Positions 15,202 to 23,632 are shown, counted from the first letter of the stretch. The stretch: DNA of 36,314 nucleotides from Pelomonas sp046294815 (GCA_046294815.1 JBKBOJ010000030.1:1-36314); one strand, 5' to 3'. Numbers and translations are program-made. Notes: generated from the sequence alone by a model not told the origin.

Positions 15202-15885
15202 ATGGCGATCTCAGACTCCCTCCAAGTCACCAAAAACCGTATCGCTGCGGCATGTGTCGCGGCCGGCCGCCCGCCGCAGGCGGTGCAACTGCTGGTGGTC
15301 AGCAAAACCTTTCCGGCCGCGGCGGTGCGCGAGGCCTTCGAGGCCGGCGCCCGCGCCTTCGGTGAAAACTACGTGCAGGAAGGACTCGCCAAGATCGTCG
15401 AGCTCATCGACCTGCGCGGCTGCATCGAGTGGCACCTGATTGGCCCGCTGCAGTCCAACAAGACGCGGCCGGTGGCCGAGCAGTTCGATTGGGTGCACTC
15501 GGTGGACCGGCTCAAGATCGCCCAGCGGCTCAACGAGCAGCGCCCGGCCGAGTTGCCGCCGCTGAACGTCTGCCTGCAGGTCAACATCAGCGCAGAGGCC
15601 AGCAAGAGCGGCCTGCTGCCCAACGAGGTGGGCGCGCTGGCGCAGCAGGTCGCCACCCTGCCGCGACTGCGGCTGCGTGGGCTGATGGCCGTGCCCGAGC
15701 CCGGCCCGGGCGCGCTGGCCCAGCACCGGGCGATGGCGGCGCTGTTCAACAACTTGCAGCAACAAGGCCTGGCGCTGGACACGCTGTCGCTGGGCATGAG
15801 CGCCGACCTCGAAGACGCCATTGCCGCCGGCTCGACCATGGTCCGCGTCGGCTCGGCGATCTTCGGCCCGCGCGGCGCCCGCTAA
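15202..15885 (+). CDS. yggS: Pyridoxal phosphate homeostasis protein (YggS/PLPBP family)
   Basis: A 227-aa cytoplasmic PLP-binding protein with an alanine-racemase-like TIM barrel and no known catalytic turnover; it buffers pyridoxal phosphate and affects amino acid pools. VVSKTFP contains the PLP lysine (residue 35). FGENYVQEGLAKI, EWHLIGPLQSNKTR, VHSVDRLKIAQRL, CLQVNISAEASKSGL, GLMAVPEP, LSLGMSADLEDAIAAGSTMVRVGSAIFGPR are all family signatures. The length is standard. It is divergent from pilT, so the two genes have closely spaced or overlapping promoters. Confidence 0.96.
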   Translation: MAISDSLQVTKNRIAAACVAAGRPPQAVQLLVVSKTFPAAAVREAFEAGARAFGENYVQEGLAKIVELIDLRGCIEWHLIGPLQSNKTRPVAEQFDWVHSVDRLKIAQRLNEQRPAELPPLNVCLQVNISAEASKSGLLPNEVGALAQQVATLPRLRLRGLMAVPEPGPGALAQHRAMAALFNNLQQQGLALDTLSLGMSADLEDAIAAGSTMVRVGSAIFGPRGAR

Positions 15886-15910
15886 GGACGGCAAGCACAC
15901 TGCACGCCCC

Positions 15911-16597
15911 ATGCTTGGCCGCTTGCTCGCTTGCATCGCCTTGGCCGCCTTGGCCCCAGCTTTGACCGCCGAGCCCGTGCCCGACACACTCGCGCAGCGG
16001 GCGCTGGCCTGCACGGGCTGCCACGGCAAGCAGGGTCGAGCCGCACCCGACGCTTACTACCCGCGCCTGGCGGGCAAGCCGGCGGGCTATCTGTACAACC
16101 AGCTGCTGAACTTCCGCGACGGCCGGCGCGACTACGGCCTGATGAGCGAGCTGATCGCGCCGCTGTCCGACGCCTACCTGCAGGAGCTGGCCGGCCATTT
16201 CGCGGCGCTGGACCTGCCCTACCCGCCACCGCAGCGGCCCACGCTGCCGGCGCCCGAGCTGGCCCGTGCCGAGCGGCTGATCCGCCACGGCGACGCCGCC
16301 CGCAAGCTGCCCGCGTGCACCGCCTGCCATGGCGAGCGCCTGACCGGCGCACAGCCTGCCGTGCCCGGGCTGCTCGGCCTGTCACGTGACTACCTGAACG
16401 GCCAGCTGGGCGCCTGGCGCAGCGGCCAGCGCCGTGCGCAGGCGCCGGACTGCATGGCCCAGATCGCCAAGACGCTGACCGTGGCCGAGATCAACGCGGT
16501 GACGCAGTACCTGGCCGGCCAGCCCATGCCGGTCGACCCGCATCCCGCCATGTCCCTGCCCGGCCCCACGCCACTGCGCTGTGGGACCTTGCCATGA
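15911..16597 (+). CDS. Di-haem c-type cytochrome (c4/c553-like)
   Basis: A 228-aa periplasmic electron carrier with a Sec signal peptide (MLGRLLACIALAALAPALTA). Two CxxCH haem sites are present: CTGCH at residues 34-38 and CTACH at 136-140, each heading a class I cytochrome c domain (YYPRLAGKPAGYLYNQLLNFRDGRRDY in the first, VPGLLGLSRDYLNGQLGAWRSGQR in the second). This tandem layout resembles cytochrome c4. The ATG is chosen because it places the signal peptide first. Its stop overlaps the start of the tri-haem cytochrome as ATGA, so the two are almost certainly expressed together and may form one electron-transfer chain. Confidence 0.92.
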   Translation: MLGRLLACIALAALAPALTAEPVPDTLAQRALACTGCHGKQGRAAPDAYYPRLAGKPAGYLYNQLLNFRDGRRDYGLMSELIAPLSDAYLQELAGHFAALDLPYPPPQRPTLPAPELARAERLIRHGDAARKLPACTACHGERLTGAQPAVPGLLGLSRDYLNGQLGAWRSGQRRAQAPDCMAQIAKTLTVAEINAVTQYLAGQPMPVDPHPAMSLPGPTPLRCGTLP

Positions 16598-17886
16598 AGC
16601 GGCTGCTGCTCGCGCTGACGCTGATCGCCGTCGCCCTGGTCGCGGCCGGCGCGGCGCTGCTGGCCTGGCAGCGTCGCCTGCCGGACGCGACACCGCCGTC
16701 CAGTCCCACCGTCGACCTGCGCCGCGGCGCCTATCTCGCCGCCGTGGGCAACTGCGCCGGCTGCCACACGGCGCGCGGCGGCGAACGGCTGGCGGGCGGG
16801 CGACCGATTCCCACGCCCTTCGGCACGGTGTACTCGTCCAATCTGACGCCCCATGCGAGCGGCCTTGCCGGCTGGAGCGCCGACGACTTCTGGCGTGCGC
16901 TGCACCTGGGCCAGAGCCGCGACGGCCGGCTGCTGTTGCCGGCCCACCCCATCACCAACACGACGCGCATCACGCGCGCGGACGCCGACGCGCTGCACGC
17001 CTGGCTGCAGGCCCAGCCGGCCGTCGATGCCCCGCGCCGCCCGCACGAGTTGCGCTGGCCGCTCGACACCGAACTTGGCCGCCAGCTGGCGGTGGCAGCC
17101 TGGCGGGCGCTGTACTTCCGGCCCGGCGTCTTCCAGCCTGACGCCGCGCGTGACGCCGCATGGAACCGTGGCGCCTACCTCAGCCAGGGCCTGGCCCATT
17201 GCAGCGCCTGCCATGCCGGCCGCAATGCGCTGGGCGGCGACCAGGGCGCCGACGACTTCCGTGGCGGGTTGCTGGCCGGCCTGGGCTGGCATGCGCCGTC
17301 GCTGCTGGACCCGGCCGAGGCCGGCGTGCAGCGCTGGGCCGACGACACGCTGCGCCGCTGGCTGCGCGACGGCCAGGCTCAGGGCCACACGGCGCAGGGG
17401 CCGATGGCCGAGGTCATCCTCGGCAGCACCGCAGCGCTGGACGACGACGACCTCGCCGCGATGAGCGCCTATCTGCGCGCGCTGCCCGAACAGGCCGCCG
17501 CACGGCCCGCGCCGGCCAAGCCCGACCCGCGCCGCCGCGAGCGTGGCGCCGCGCTGTACCGCGAGCACTGCATGGCCTGCCATGGCGAGCACGGCGAGGG
17601 GCGGCTCGACGCTTCGGGCGCCATCGCCTATCCCGCCTTGGCCGGCAGCCGCATCGTCACCCAGGCCAGCGCGGCCAACCTGATCCGCATCATCGAGCGC
17701 GGCGGCTACGCGCCGGCCACGCCCGGCAACCCGCGCCCCTACGGCATGCCGCCCTTCGCAGGCCTGCTGGGAGCGGACGACCTGGCCGCGCTGGCCAGCC
17801 ATCTGCGCCAATCCTTTGGCCACCAGGCCGGCGAGATCGACGACGTCGAGGTGCTGCGGCTGCGGGCTGCAACAGCGGCACATTGA
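16594..17886 (+). CDS. Membrane-anchored tri-haem cytochrome c (alcohol/gluconate dehydrogenase cytochrome-subunit type)
   Basis: A 430-aa protein with an N-terminal hydrophobic anchor (LLLALTLIAVALVAAGAALLAW) and three haem sites: CAGCH (54-58), CSACH (203-207) and CMACH (326-330). This three-domain layout, with NLTPH after the first haem, is that of the cytochrome subunit of membrane-bound alcohol, aldehyde or gluconate dehydrogenases, which pass electrons from a flavin, PQQ or molybdenum enzyme to ubiquinone or an oxidase. No such dehydrogenase is next to it; the only close partner is the di-haem cytochrome whose stop overlaps this start. The donor and acceptor are therefore unknown. Confidence 0.9.
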   Translation: MKRLLLALTLIAVALVAAGAALLAWQRRLPDATPPSSPTVDLRRGAYLAAVGNCAGCHTARGGERLAGGRPIPTPFGTVYSSNLTPHASGLAGWSADDFWRALHLGQSRDGRLLLPAHPITNTTRITRADADALHAWLQAQPAVDAPRRPHELRWPLDTELGRQLAVAAWRALYFRPGVFQPDAARDAAWNRGAYLSQGLAHCSACHAGRNALGGDQGADDFRGGLLAGLGWHAPSLLDPAEAGVQRWADDTLRRWLRDGQAQGHTAQGPMAEVILGSTAALDDDDLAAMSAYLRALPEQAAARPAPAKPDPRRRERGAALYREHCMACHGEHGEGRLDASGAIAYPALAGSRIVTQASAANLIRIIERGGYAPATPGNPRPYGMPPFAGLLGADDLAALASHLRQSFGHQAGEIDDVEVLRLRAATAAH

Positions 17887-18023
17887 CACGACAAGCTCCT
17901 GAGCGAAGGCACGACGTGAACAACTTCACGCGGTCCTCGCGCGCTCTTCTCTAAAGGCTCACTGGTCGCGACACACTGCGCCCGGGCCGAAGTCCAGGCC
18001 CGAAACAACCGGCCCATCCAGCT

Positions 18024-18049
18024 TAGAGTCATCGTTGGGTAGCCGGCGG
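18024..18049 (+). promoter_or_regulatory. Weak candidate sigma-28 (FliA) promoter for the MCP gene
   Basis: TAGAGTCA, ten bases, GCCGGCGG resembles TAAAGTTT-N11-GCCGATAA only in the core TAnAGT and GCCG and has a short spacer. The 210-bp gap from 17887 also holds a CGGGCC/GGCCCG inverted repeat near 17981-18002. Nothing else is recognisable. Confidence 0.2.
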
Positions 18050-18096
18050 CAGGCGAGCCGTCCGCACCCGAAGCACCACGCAAGGATCTGAACCGC

Positions 18097-19644
18097 ATGA
18101 ACTTCCTGACGCAACTGCGCATCGGCCAGCGCCTGGCCGTGAGCTTCGGCCTGTTGATCCTGCTGCTGATCGGCATCGGTGTTTACGGCGCGATGAACGC
18201 CAACCGGCTGTCCAAGGACCTGGACCGTACGGCCAACTCCAGCCTGGTGAAGATCGGCGCTGCCAATGCGCTGGACAGTCAGGTCAACGTCATCGCCAGC
18301 GCGGTGCGCGACCTGCTGCTGCTGGACACCGCCGGCGCCATCAAAAAGGCCAAGAAGGCCATCGCGGACGCCGCCGACGAGAGCGAGAAGCAGCTCAAGG
18401 CCCTGGAAGCCGCGGTCGTCAGCGACGAGGAGAAGGCCAGCGTCGCCGAGACCCGCGCCCACAAGATCAAGTTCATTGCCGCGCTGGAGAAGTTCCAGAA
18501 GATCCAGGCCGACGGCAGCCCCGACGAGGCGCGCGAAAGCCTGATCACCGACCTGCGCCCCGCCCAGGCAGCGTTGCAGAGTGGCATCAAGAAGTTGGTG
18601 GACATCCAGTTCGACAGTGGCAAGGCGCTGGCCACCTCCGGCGTCGAGCTGGCCCGCCGCTCCGTGCTGCTGACCGGTGTGCTGGTTCTGGCGGCTGCCA
18701 TCGTCGGCATCGGCGGTGGCCTGGTCATCGCACGCTCCATCGTGGGTCCGGCCCGCAAAGCGCAGCTGGCCGCGGAGGCCATCGCCTCCGGCGACCTGAC
18801 GCAGGACATCCAGGTCGAAGGCCGTGACGAGCTGAGCCAGATGCTGCAGGCCATGAAGGACATGCAGTTGGCCCTATCGGGCGTGGTGCGCGACGTCTCC
18901 ACCGCCGCCAGCGAGGTGGCCGCCAACTCCAGCTCCATCGCCGACAGCAACGCCAACCTGGCCGAGCGCACGACGCGCTCCGCCGCCAGCTTGCAGAACA
19001 CCGCCGCATCGGTCGAGCAAATCGCCGCCACGCTCAAGGGCGCCAGCGACCTGACCCGGCGCGCCGCCGACATCGCCGTGACGGCCCGCCAGGCCGCCAG
19101 CAACGGTGGCGCCGTGGTCTCCAAGGTCGTCGAGACCATGGAAGAGATCAGCGCCAGCTCCAAGAAGATCGGCGACATCATCGGCGTCATCGACGGCATC
19201 GCCTTCCAGACCAACATCCTGGCTCTGAACGCCGCGGTGGAAGCCGCCCGTGCCGGCGAGCATGGCCGTGGCTTCGCCGTCGTGGCCGCCGAGGTGCGCG
19301 CGCTGGCCCAGCGCTCGGCCGGCGCCGCCAAGGAGATCAAGGTGCTGATTCAGGAATCCACCGTCAAGGTCGAGAACGGCACCACGCTGGTCAACAACGC
19401 CGGCGTCACCATCCGCAGCGTCGTCGACGAAGTCAACAACATGGGCCAGCTGATCGAGGAAATCTCGCATTCGGCCCAGGAGCAGGCCACCGGCGTGGGC
19501 GTCGTCAACGCCGCAATGAACGAGCTGGACAAGGCCACGCAGCAAAACACCAGCCTGGTCGGTGAGCTCAGCCGCTCGGCCGATGCACTGCGCGACAGCT
19601 CCAACCGCCTCATCGAGGCCGTCGGCTTCTTCCGCGCGGCCTGA
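18097..19644 (+). CDS. Methyl-accepting chemotaxis protein
   Basis: A 515-aa inner-membrane chemoreceptor. TM1 lies at about residues 13-34, a periplasmic four-helix-bundle type sensor domain at 35-188, TM2 at 190-212, and the HAMP domain (SIVGPARKAQLAAEAIASGDLTQDI) follows. The cytoplasmic signalling hairpin carries the highly conserved tip around IDGIAFQTNILALNAAVEAARAGEHGRGFAVVA. It ends in EAVGFFRAA, without a C-terminal NWETF-type CheR/CheB-docking pentapeptide. The ligand is unknown; this sensor class is usually for small soluble molecules. No che genes adjoin it, though cheZ lies about 4 kb downstream. The TonB-domain gene follows after 29 bp and is probably co-transcribed. Confidence 0.95.
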   Translation: MNFLTQLRIGQRLAVSFGLLILLLIGIGVYGAMNANRLSKDLDRTANSSLVKIGAANALDSQVNVIASAVRDLLLLDTAGAIKKAKKAIADAADESEKQLKALEAAVVSDEEKASVAETRAHKIKFIAALEKFQKIQADGSPDEARESLITDLRPAQAALQSGIKKLVDIQFDSGKALATSGVELARRSVLLTGVLVLAAAIVGIGGGLVIARSIVGPARKAQLAAEAIASGDLTQDIQVEGRDELSQMLQAMKDMQLALSGVVRDVSTAASEVAANSSSIADSNANLAERTTRSAASLQNTAASVEQIAATLKGASDLTRRAADIAVTARQAASNGGAVVSKVVETMEEISASSKKIGDIIGVIDGIAFQTNILALNAAVEAARAGEHGRGFAVVAAEVRALAQRSAGAAKEIKVLIQESTVKVENGTTLVNNAGVTIRSVVDEVNNMGQLIEEISHSAQEQATGVGVVNAAMNELDKATQQNTSLVGELSRSADALRDSSNRLIEAVGFFRAA

Positions 19645-19673
19645 AGCCCTTCACTCACCTATCGAGGATCGTC

Positions 19674-19991
19674 ATGCCCATCCTGCGTTCCGCCGCCTTG
19701 CTCCTCGCCAGCCTGATGGTGGCGCTGGCGGCCCAAGCCGCTCCGAAGGTCATCAAGAAGGTGCCGCCCGAGTTCCCGGCCGAAGCCTCCAAAAAGGGCA
19801 TCTCCACCGGCTCGGTCAAGGCCAAGCTGATCATCGAAGCCGACGGCAAGGTCAGCGACGTCGAGATCGTCGAGGCCGAGCCCAAGCGCGTGTTCGACCG
19901 CGCCGTCAAGGTCGCGCTGATGGAATGGAAGTTCGAGCCGGGGGAGAAGACCACACACGAAGTGAAGCTGGTCTTCAAGAACGAAGACTAA
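19674..19991 (+). CDS. Stand-alone exported TonB C-terminal domain protein
   Basis: A 105-aa protein made of a Sec signal peptide (MPILRSAALLLASLMVALAAQA, cleavage before APK) and a single TonB C-terminal fold. PPEFPAEASKKGISTGSVKAKLIIEADGKVSDVEIVEAEPKRVFDRAVKVALMEWKFEPGE shows the TonB pattern YP-x-A-x-x-x-x-x-G with Phe for Tyr. The N-terminal membrane anchor and proline-rich spacer of true TonB are missing, so it cannot by itself transmit ExbBD energy. It may be a free periplasmic protein that binds TonB boxes or peptidoglycan (inference). The ATG has GAGG seven bases upstream. It follows the MCP gene closely and is closed by a strong terminator. Confidence 0.85.
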   Translation: MPILRSAALLLASLMVALAAQAAPKVIKKVPPEFPAEASKKGISTGSVKAKLIIEADGKVSDVEIVEAEPKRVFDRAVKVALMEWKFEPGEKTTHEVKLVFKNED

Positions 19992-20016
19992 GCGCCCGCG
20001 CCGCGGCCGCAGGCCA

Positions 20017-20050
20017 CACCACGCCGCCGCTCGCGGCGTGGTGCCTTTTT
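20017..20050 (+). terminator. Rho-independent terminator after the TonB-domain gene
   Basis: An 11-bp perfect stem (20017-20027 with 20033-20043), five-base loop, then CCTTTTT. The T-run supplies part of the stop codon of the convergent cold-shock-domain gene on the other strand. Confidence 0.88.
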
Positions 20051-20447
20051 AGCGCCGCACGCCGGCCAAGACCTGCACGCCGGCGGCGTCGGGCTGCCAC
20101 AGCCGCGCGCTGCCCAGCGCCAGCACGATGGCCACGACGACCCCGGCCGCCAGCCCCATGCGGCGGCGCTTCTGAGCTTGCCGCAAGCGGATGCGGGCGG
20201 CACCGGAGGCTTCGCGCAGGGCTGGCGCCAGCTGAACTGCTGGCAGGCGCCGCAGGTTCACCGCCTGCTTGCGGCCGTCACGCCCGGTCACGATTTCAAA
20301 GCTCAGCGCCTCGTCCAGGCGGGCGCCCTCGCCATCGGTCGGGAACGCGGTCAGCGCGACGAAGAGATCTTCCCCGCCGCCCAGCGGGCGGATGCTGCCG
20401 TAGCCCGCATCCGGGTCCCATGCGGTCAGTACTCCTTGGAATCTCAT
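20049..20447 (-). CDS. Degenerate cold-shock-domain protein with C-terminal membrane helix
   Basis: A 132-aa protein. Residues 1-66 follow the cold-shock (OB-fold) pattern: MRFQGVLTAWDPDAGYGSIR, then GGGEDLFVALTAF. The RNA-binding motifs are weakened: AGYGSI stands for KGFGFI and LFVAL for VFVHF. Residues 97-115 (MGLAAGVVVAIVLALGSA) form one predicted transmembrane helix after a basic stretch (RIRLRQAQKRRR). Proteins with a similar N-terminus usually carry a multi-pass DUF1294 domain; here only one helix remains. The start ATG has GGAG six bases upstream. An inverted repeat GACAT-GACA-ATGTC (20462-20475) lies just upstream of the ribosome binding site. It converges with the TonB-domain gene and is divergent from ylqF. 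The function is unknown. Confidence 0.82.
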   Translation of the reverse strand: MRFQGVLTAWDPDAGYGSIRPLGGGEDLFVALTAFPTDGEGARLDEALSFEIVTGRDGRKQAVNLRRLPAVQLAPALREASGAARIRLRQAQKRRRMGLAAGVVVAIVLALGSARLWQPDAAGVQVLAGVRR

Positions 20448-20553
20448 GTTCACTCCACAACGACATGACAATGTCAGCGCCGTAGGCGCGCCCTGCCGCA
20501 ATCGGTTGTAACGCCTGAGAATCGCGCCCCGCAATCCCGAGAATCGCAGCCGC

Positions 20554-21510
20554 ATGCCCATCCACTGGTTTCCAGGCCACATGAACGCCACGCGCCAGGC
20601 GATCAAGGATCGCGTCAAGGCGGGGTTGGACGTGGTCGTCGAGCTGCTGGACGCCCGGCTGCCGGGCTCCAGCAGCAACCCGCTGCTGGCCGCGCTGACC
20701 ACGGGCCGGCCGACGTTGAAGATCCTCAACAAGCAAGACCTTGCCGACCCGGACCGCACCGCCGCCTGGCTGGACGCCTACAACGCCCTACCGAACACCC
20801 GCGCCATCGCGCTGGATGCCGGCGAGAAGGCGCCCGCGCGCGCGCTGATCAAGGCCTGCCGCGAACTCGCGCCGCAGCGTGGCGACCTGCACAAGCCGCT
20901 GCGCGTGATGATCTGCGGCATTCCCAACGTCGGCAAGAGCACGCTGATCAACACGCTGGTGGGCAAGCGCGCCGCCAAGACGGGCGACGAACCCGGCATC
21001 ACCAAGACCGAGCAGAAGATCGTGCTGGAGAACGGCTTCTACCTGTTCGACACGCCCGGCATGCTGTGGCCACGCATCGCCATCGCCCAGAGCGGCTACC
21101 ACCTGGCGGCCAGCGGCGCGATCGGCCGCAACGCCTTCGACGAGGCCGAGGTCGCGCTGGAGCTGATCGCCGTGCTCAAGCGCCACTATCCGCAGCGGCT
21201 GCAGCAGCGCTATGGCCTGGCCGAGCTGGGCGCCGAGGACGAGGTGCTGGAGGCCATCGGCGTCAAGCGCGGCGCCAAGGTACGTGGCGGCGCGGTGCAG
21301 ATGCACAAGGCCGCCGAGGCGCTGCTGGCCGATTTCCGCGGCGGGCTGCTGGGGCGCATCACGCTGGAGACGCCCGAGGAGATGGCGACCTGGCAGCGCG
21401 AGGCCGCCGAGGTGCAAGCCCGTCAGGCCGCCGAGCGCGAGGCTCAAAAGGCGGCCGACAAGGCCCGCCGCAGCGGCCGGCGCAGCGCCGACAGCGGCGA
21501 CCCTGCCTGA
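20554..21510 (+). CDS. ylqF: Ribosome biogenesis GTPase YlqF (RbgA)
   Basis: A 318-aa circularly permuted GTPase; in Bacillus RbgA assists late assembly of the 50S subunit. The order of GTP-binding motifs is permuted, as expected: G4 NKQD at 59-62, G1 GIPNVGKST at 122-130, G2 region GITKTEQ, G3 DTPG at 166-169. The N-terminus MPIHWFPGHMNATRQAIKD is diagnostic, and the C-terminal helical domain ends in a charged tail rich in Ala, Arg and Lys. It is divergent from the cold-shock-domain gene. A nine-base direct repeat GAGAATCGC (20517 and 20539) spaced 22 bp lies just upstream. Confidence 0.95.
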   Translation: MPIHWFPGHMNATRQAIKDRVKAGLDVVVELLDARLPGSSSNPLLAALTTGRPTLKILNKQDLADPDRTAAWLDAYNALPNTRAIALDAGEKAPARALIKACRELAPQRGDLHKPLRVMICGIPNVGKSTLINTLVGKRAAKTGDEPGITKTEQKIVLENGFYLFDTPGMLWPRIAIAQSGYHLAASGAIGRNAFDEAEVALELIAVLKRHYPQRLQQRYGLAELGAEDEVLEAIGVKRGAKVRGGAVQMHKAAEALLADFRGGLLGRITLETPEEMATWQREAAEVQARQAAEREAQKAADKARRSGRRSADSGDPA

Positions 21511-21560
21511 CGCCGCGGGGTGCGCCAGCGGCGCCGCGACGCGCAAGGCCCGGCTCCTGA

Positions 21561-22724
21561 TCAGCCGCGCGGCTCGCGCAGCAGCGCCACCAGCGCCAGC
21601 ATGCCCGCCGCCATGACGGCGGCCGTCAGCCACAGCGCAGCCTGAAAGCTGCCGCTGGCCTCCACCATGCGGCCGGTCAATGCCGGCGCGCTGATCTGCG
21701 CCACGCCATAGCTCAGCGTCAGCCGCGCCATTGCCTTGCCCGGGTTGGCTGGCGAGCGCCGGCCCACCAGGGCCAGCGTCAAGCTGACGATGCCAATGAA
21801 GGTGGCACCGTACAGCAGCGCGCCCAGCAGGGCCGCCGCCAGCCCATCGGCCAGCACCGGCAGCAGCACGCCCACGATCTGCAGGCCGAAGGCCAGCAGC
21901 AATGCACCCACGTCGCCCAGGCGGCGCGCGATGCGGTCCCAACCAAACACCGCCGGCGTGGCAGCCAGCCCGACCAGCAGCCAGGCCCAGGGCCCCTGGC
22001 CAGCCAGCAGCGGCTGCCGCTCGACGATGGCCACCGTGAAGGTCGCGTTGATGACGAAGCCCCAACCGGCGCAGAAATACGCCACGACCATCAGCGCCAT
22101 CCAGCGCCGGCTGGATGCAGCGCCGGCGGCAGCCCTGACCGCGGGCGGCGGCACCGGCGGACGCCACCACCAGGCCGGTAGCAGGAAGGCCAGGCCCAGC
22201 AGCGCGAAGCCCTGCCATTGCGCCGCCCAGCCCAGTCCGGCGCCCGTCATGCCCATCGCGCCCAACGCGGACACCACGATGCCCAGCCCTAGGCCGATGA
22301 AGTACAGCCCCAGTTCGGGCCGGTGGCCGCAACGGATCAGCCAGCCCTGCACCAGCCCCGAGCCCAGCAACATGCCGGCCGCGCCGCACAGGCCGCCCAG
22401 GTAGCGCGACGCGGCCCACATGCCGAAGGACGTGCTCCAGCCCATCAGCGCCGTGATCAGCAACGCCAGTGGCAGGGCCCAGCTGTAGAGCCGCTGACGC
22501 CAGACCGGGCTTTCTATCCACGCGGCCAGCAGCGCGCCGCTCATGTAGCCGGCGTAGTTGATGGCCGCCAGCAGGCCGCCGTCGGCGAGCCCCAGGCCGG
22601 CCTGCGCCTGCATTTGCGGCAGCAGCGGCGTGTAGGCGAAGCGCGCCAGGCCTATGGTCAGCACCAGCGCGCAGATGCCGCCCAGCAGCACCTGCCAGGC
22701 CTGCAGTCGGGAGTGGTTGGGCAT
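21561..22724 (-). CDS. MFS transporter, YbfB/YjiJ family
   Basis: A 387-aa inner-membrane protein with about twelve hydrophobic segments. The N-terminal pattern GGICALVLTIGLARFAYTPLLPQMQ, then AAINYAGYMSGALLAAW, is characteristic of the YbfB/YjiJ branch of the major facilitator superfamily. VGRRSPANPGKAMARLTLSYGVAQISAPALTGRMVEASG lies near the last helices. The substrate is unknown; export or uptake of a small molecule is all that can be said. The start is the ATG beginning just before TM1; upstream in-frame sequence is not hydrophobic or conserved. It converges with ylqF; the 50-bp gap has only a short GCGCC/GGCGC inverted repeat. Confidence 0.9.
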   Translation of the reverse strand: MPNHSRLQAWQVLLGGICALVLTIGLARFAYTPLLPQMQAQAGLGLADGGLLAAINYAGYMSGALLAAWIESPVWRQRLYSWALPLALLITALMGWSTSFGMWAASRYLGGLCGAAGMLLGSGLVQGWLIRCGHRPELGLYFIGLGLGIVVSALGAMGMTGAGLGWAAQWQGFALLGLAFLLPAWWWRPPVPPPAVRAAAGAASSRRWMALMVVAYFCAGWGFVINATFTVAIVERQPLLAGQGPWAWLLVGLAATPAVFGWDRIARRLGDVGALLLAFGLQIVGVLLPVLADGLAAALLGALLYGATFIGIVSLTLALVGRRSPANPGKAMARLTLSYGVAQISAPALTGRMVEASGSFQAALWLTAAVMAAGMLALVALLREPRG

Positions 22725-22813
22725 GCGGCTCAGCCTAAGCGCCCGCCCGGTCCCAGGCCCAGGCGGGAATCCCCTGCCTTGCAAAGCCGCCGTCGTGGCA
22801 CCAGTTGCAGGCC

Positions 22814-23632
22814 ATGCCGTTGCTGACCGTCTTCGTCGTCGCCCTGCTCGCTGCCGCCGGCATCGCGCTGTGGCCCCTGTGGGTGCGGCGCCGCCGCGAG
22901 CGCATTGCGAGCCAGCCATTCCCGACCGCATGGCAGCGGCTGCTGCGCCGCCATGTGCCATTGGTCGCACGGCTGCCTGCGCGCCAGCAGCTCAGGCTCA
23001 AGGGCCTGATGCAGGTCTTCCTGGCCGAGAAGCCCATCATCGGCTGCCGCGGCCTGCGCGTGAGCGACGAGATGCGCGTCACCATCGCCGCGCTGGCCTG
23101 CCTGCCGCTGCTGGGTGCCGCGCGCGGTCTCTACCCCGAACTGCGCCAGGTGCTGCTGTATCCGACGGCCTTCATCGTGGATCGGCCCGTCAACGACGCA
23201 GGCGTGCTGTCCGAGCAGCGCCGCGCGCTGGCCGGCGAGAGCTGGAGCCAGGGCCAGGTGCTGCTGGCCTGGGACGAGGTCAAGCGCGGCGCCGCCACGC
23301 CGGGTGACGGCCACAACGTGGTCATCCATGAATTCGCCCACCAACTGGACCAGCACAACGGCCCGGCCAACGGCGCCCCGGCCCTGGCCACAGCAGCGGC
23401 CTACCGGCGCTGGTCCACGGTGATGCAGAACGAATTCGATGCGCTGCGCGCGCGGCTCGCACGCGGCGAGCCAGGGCTGATCGACGCGTATGGCGCCACT
23501 GAGCCGGCCGAGTTCTTCGCGGTCGTCAGCGAGCTGTTCTTCGAGCGGCCCATCGAACTGGCCGCCGGACATCCGGCGCTGTACGCCGAGCTGCAGGGCT
23601 ACTACCGACTCGATCCAGCCGGCTGGCTCTAA
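22814..23632 (+). CDS. mtfA: Zinc-dependent peptidase MtfA family (M90)
   Basis: A 272-aa zinc metallopeptidase. In E. coli MtfA binds the repressor Mlc and has aminopeptidase activity, linking it to glucose PTS control. The zinc motif HEFAHQLDQH (HExxH at about residues 172-176) and the downstream E-F-F-A-V-V-S-E-L-F-F helix that provides the third ligand are intact. GLRVSDEMRVTIAALACLPLLG and VLLYPTAFIV are family signatures. Residues 1-22 form a hydrophobic segment, so this version may be membrane-anchored, unlike the cytosolic E. coli protein. The ATG is chosen over a TTG nine bases upstream. It is convergent with cheZ with six bp between the stops. Confidence 0.92.
   Translation: MPLLTVFVVALLAAAGIALWPLWVRRRRERIASQPFPTAWQRLLRRHVPLVARLPARQQLRLKGLMQVFLAEKPIIGCRGLRVSDEMRVTIAALACLPLLGAARGLYPELRQVLLYPTAFIVDRPVNDAGVLSEQRRALAGESWSQGQVLLAWDEVKRGAATPGDGHNVVIHEFAHQLDQHNGPANGAPALATAAAYRRWSTVMQNEFDALRARLARGEPGLIDAYGATEPAEFFAVVSELFFERPIELAAGHPALYAELQGYYRLDPAGWL

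Noticed and set aside
17953..17976. TAAAG upstream of the MCP gene as a sigma-28 -35 box
   Set aside because: No GCCGATAA-like box at the proper distance; the alternative at 18024 is also weak and is listed only with low confidence.
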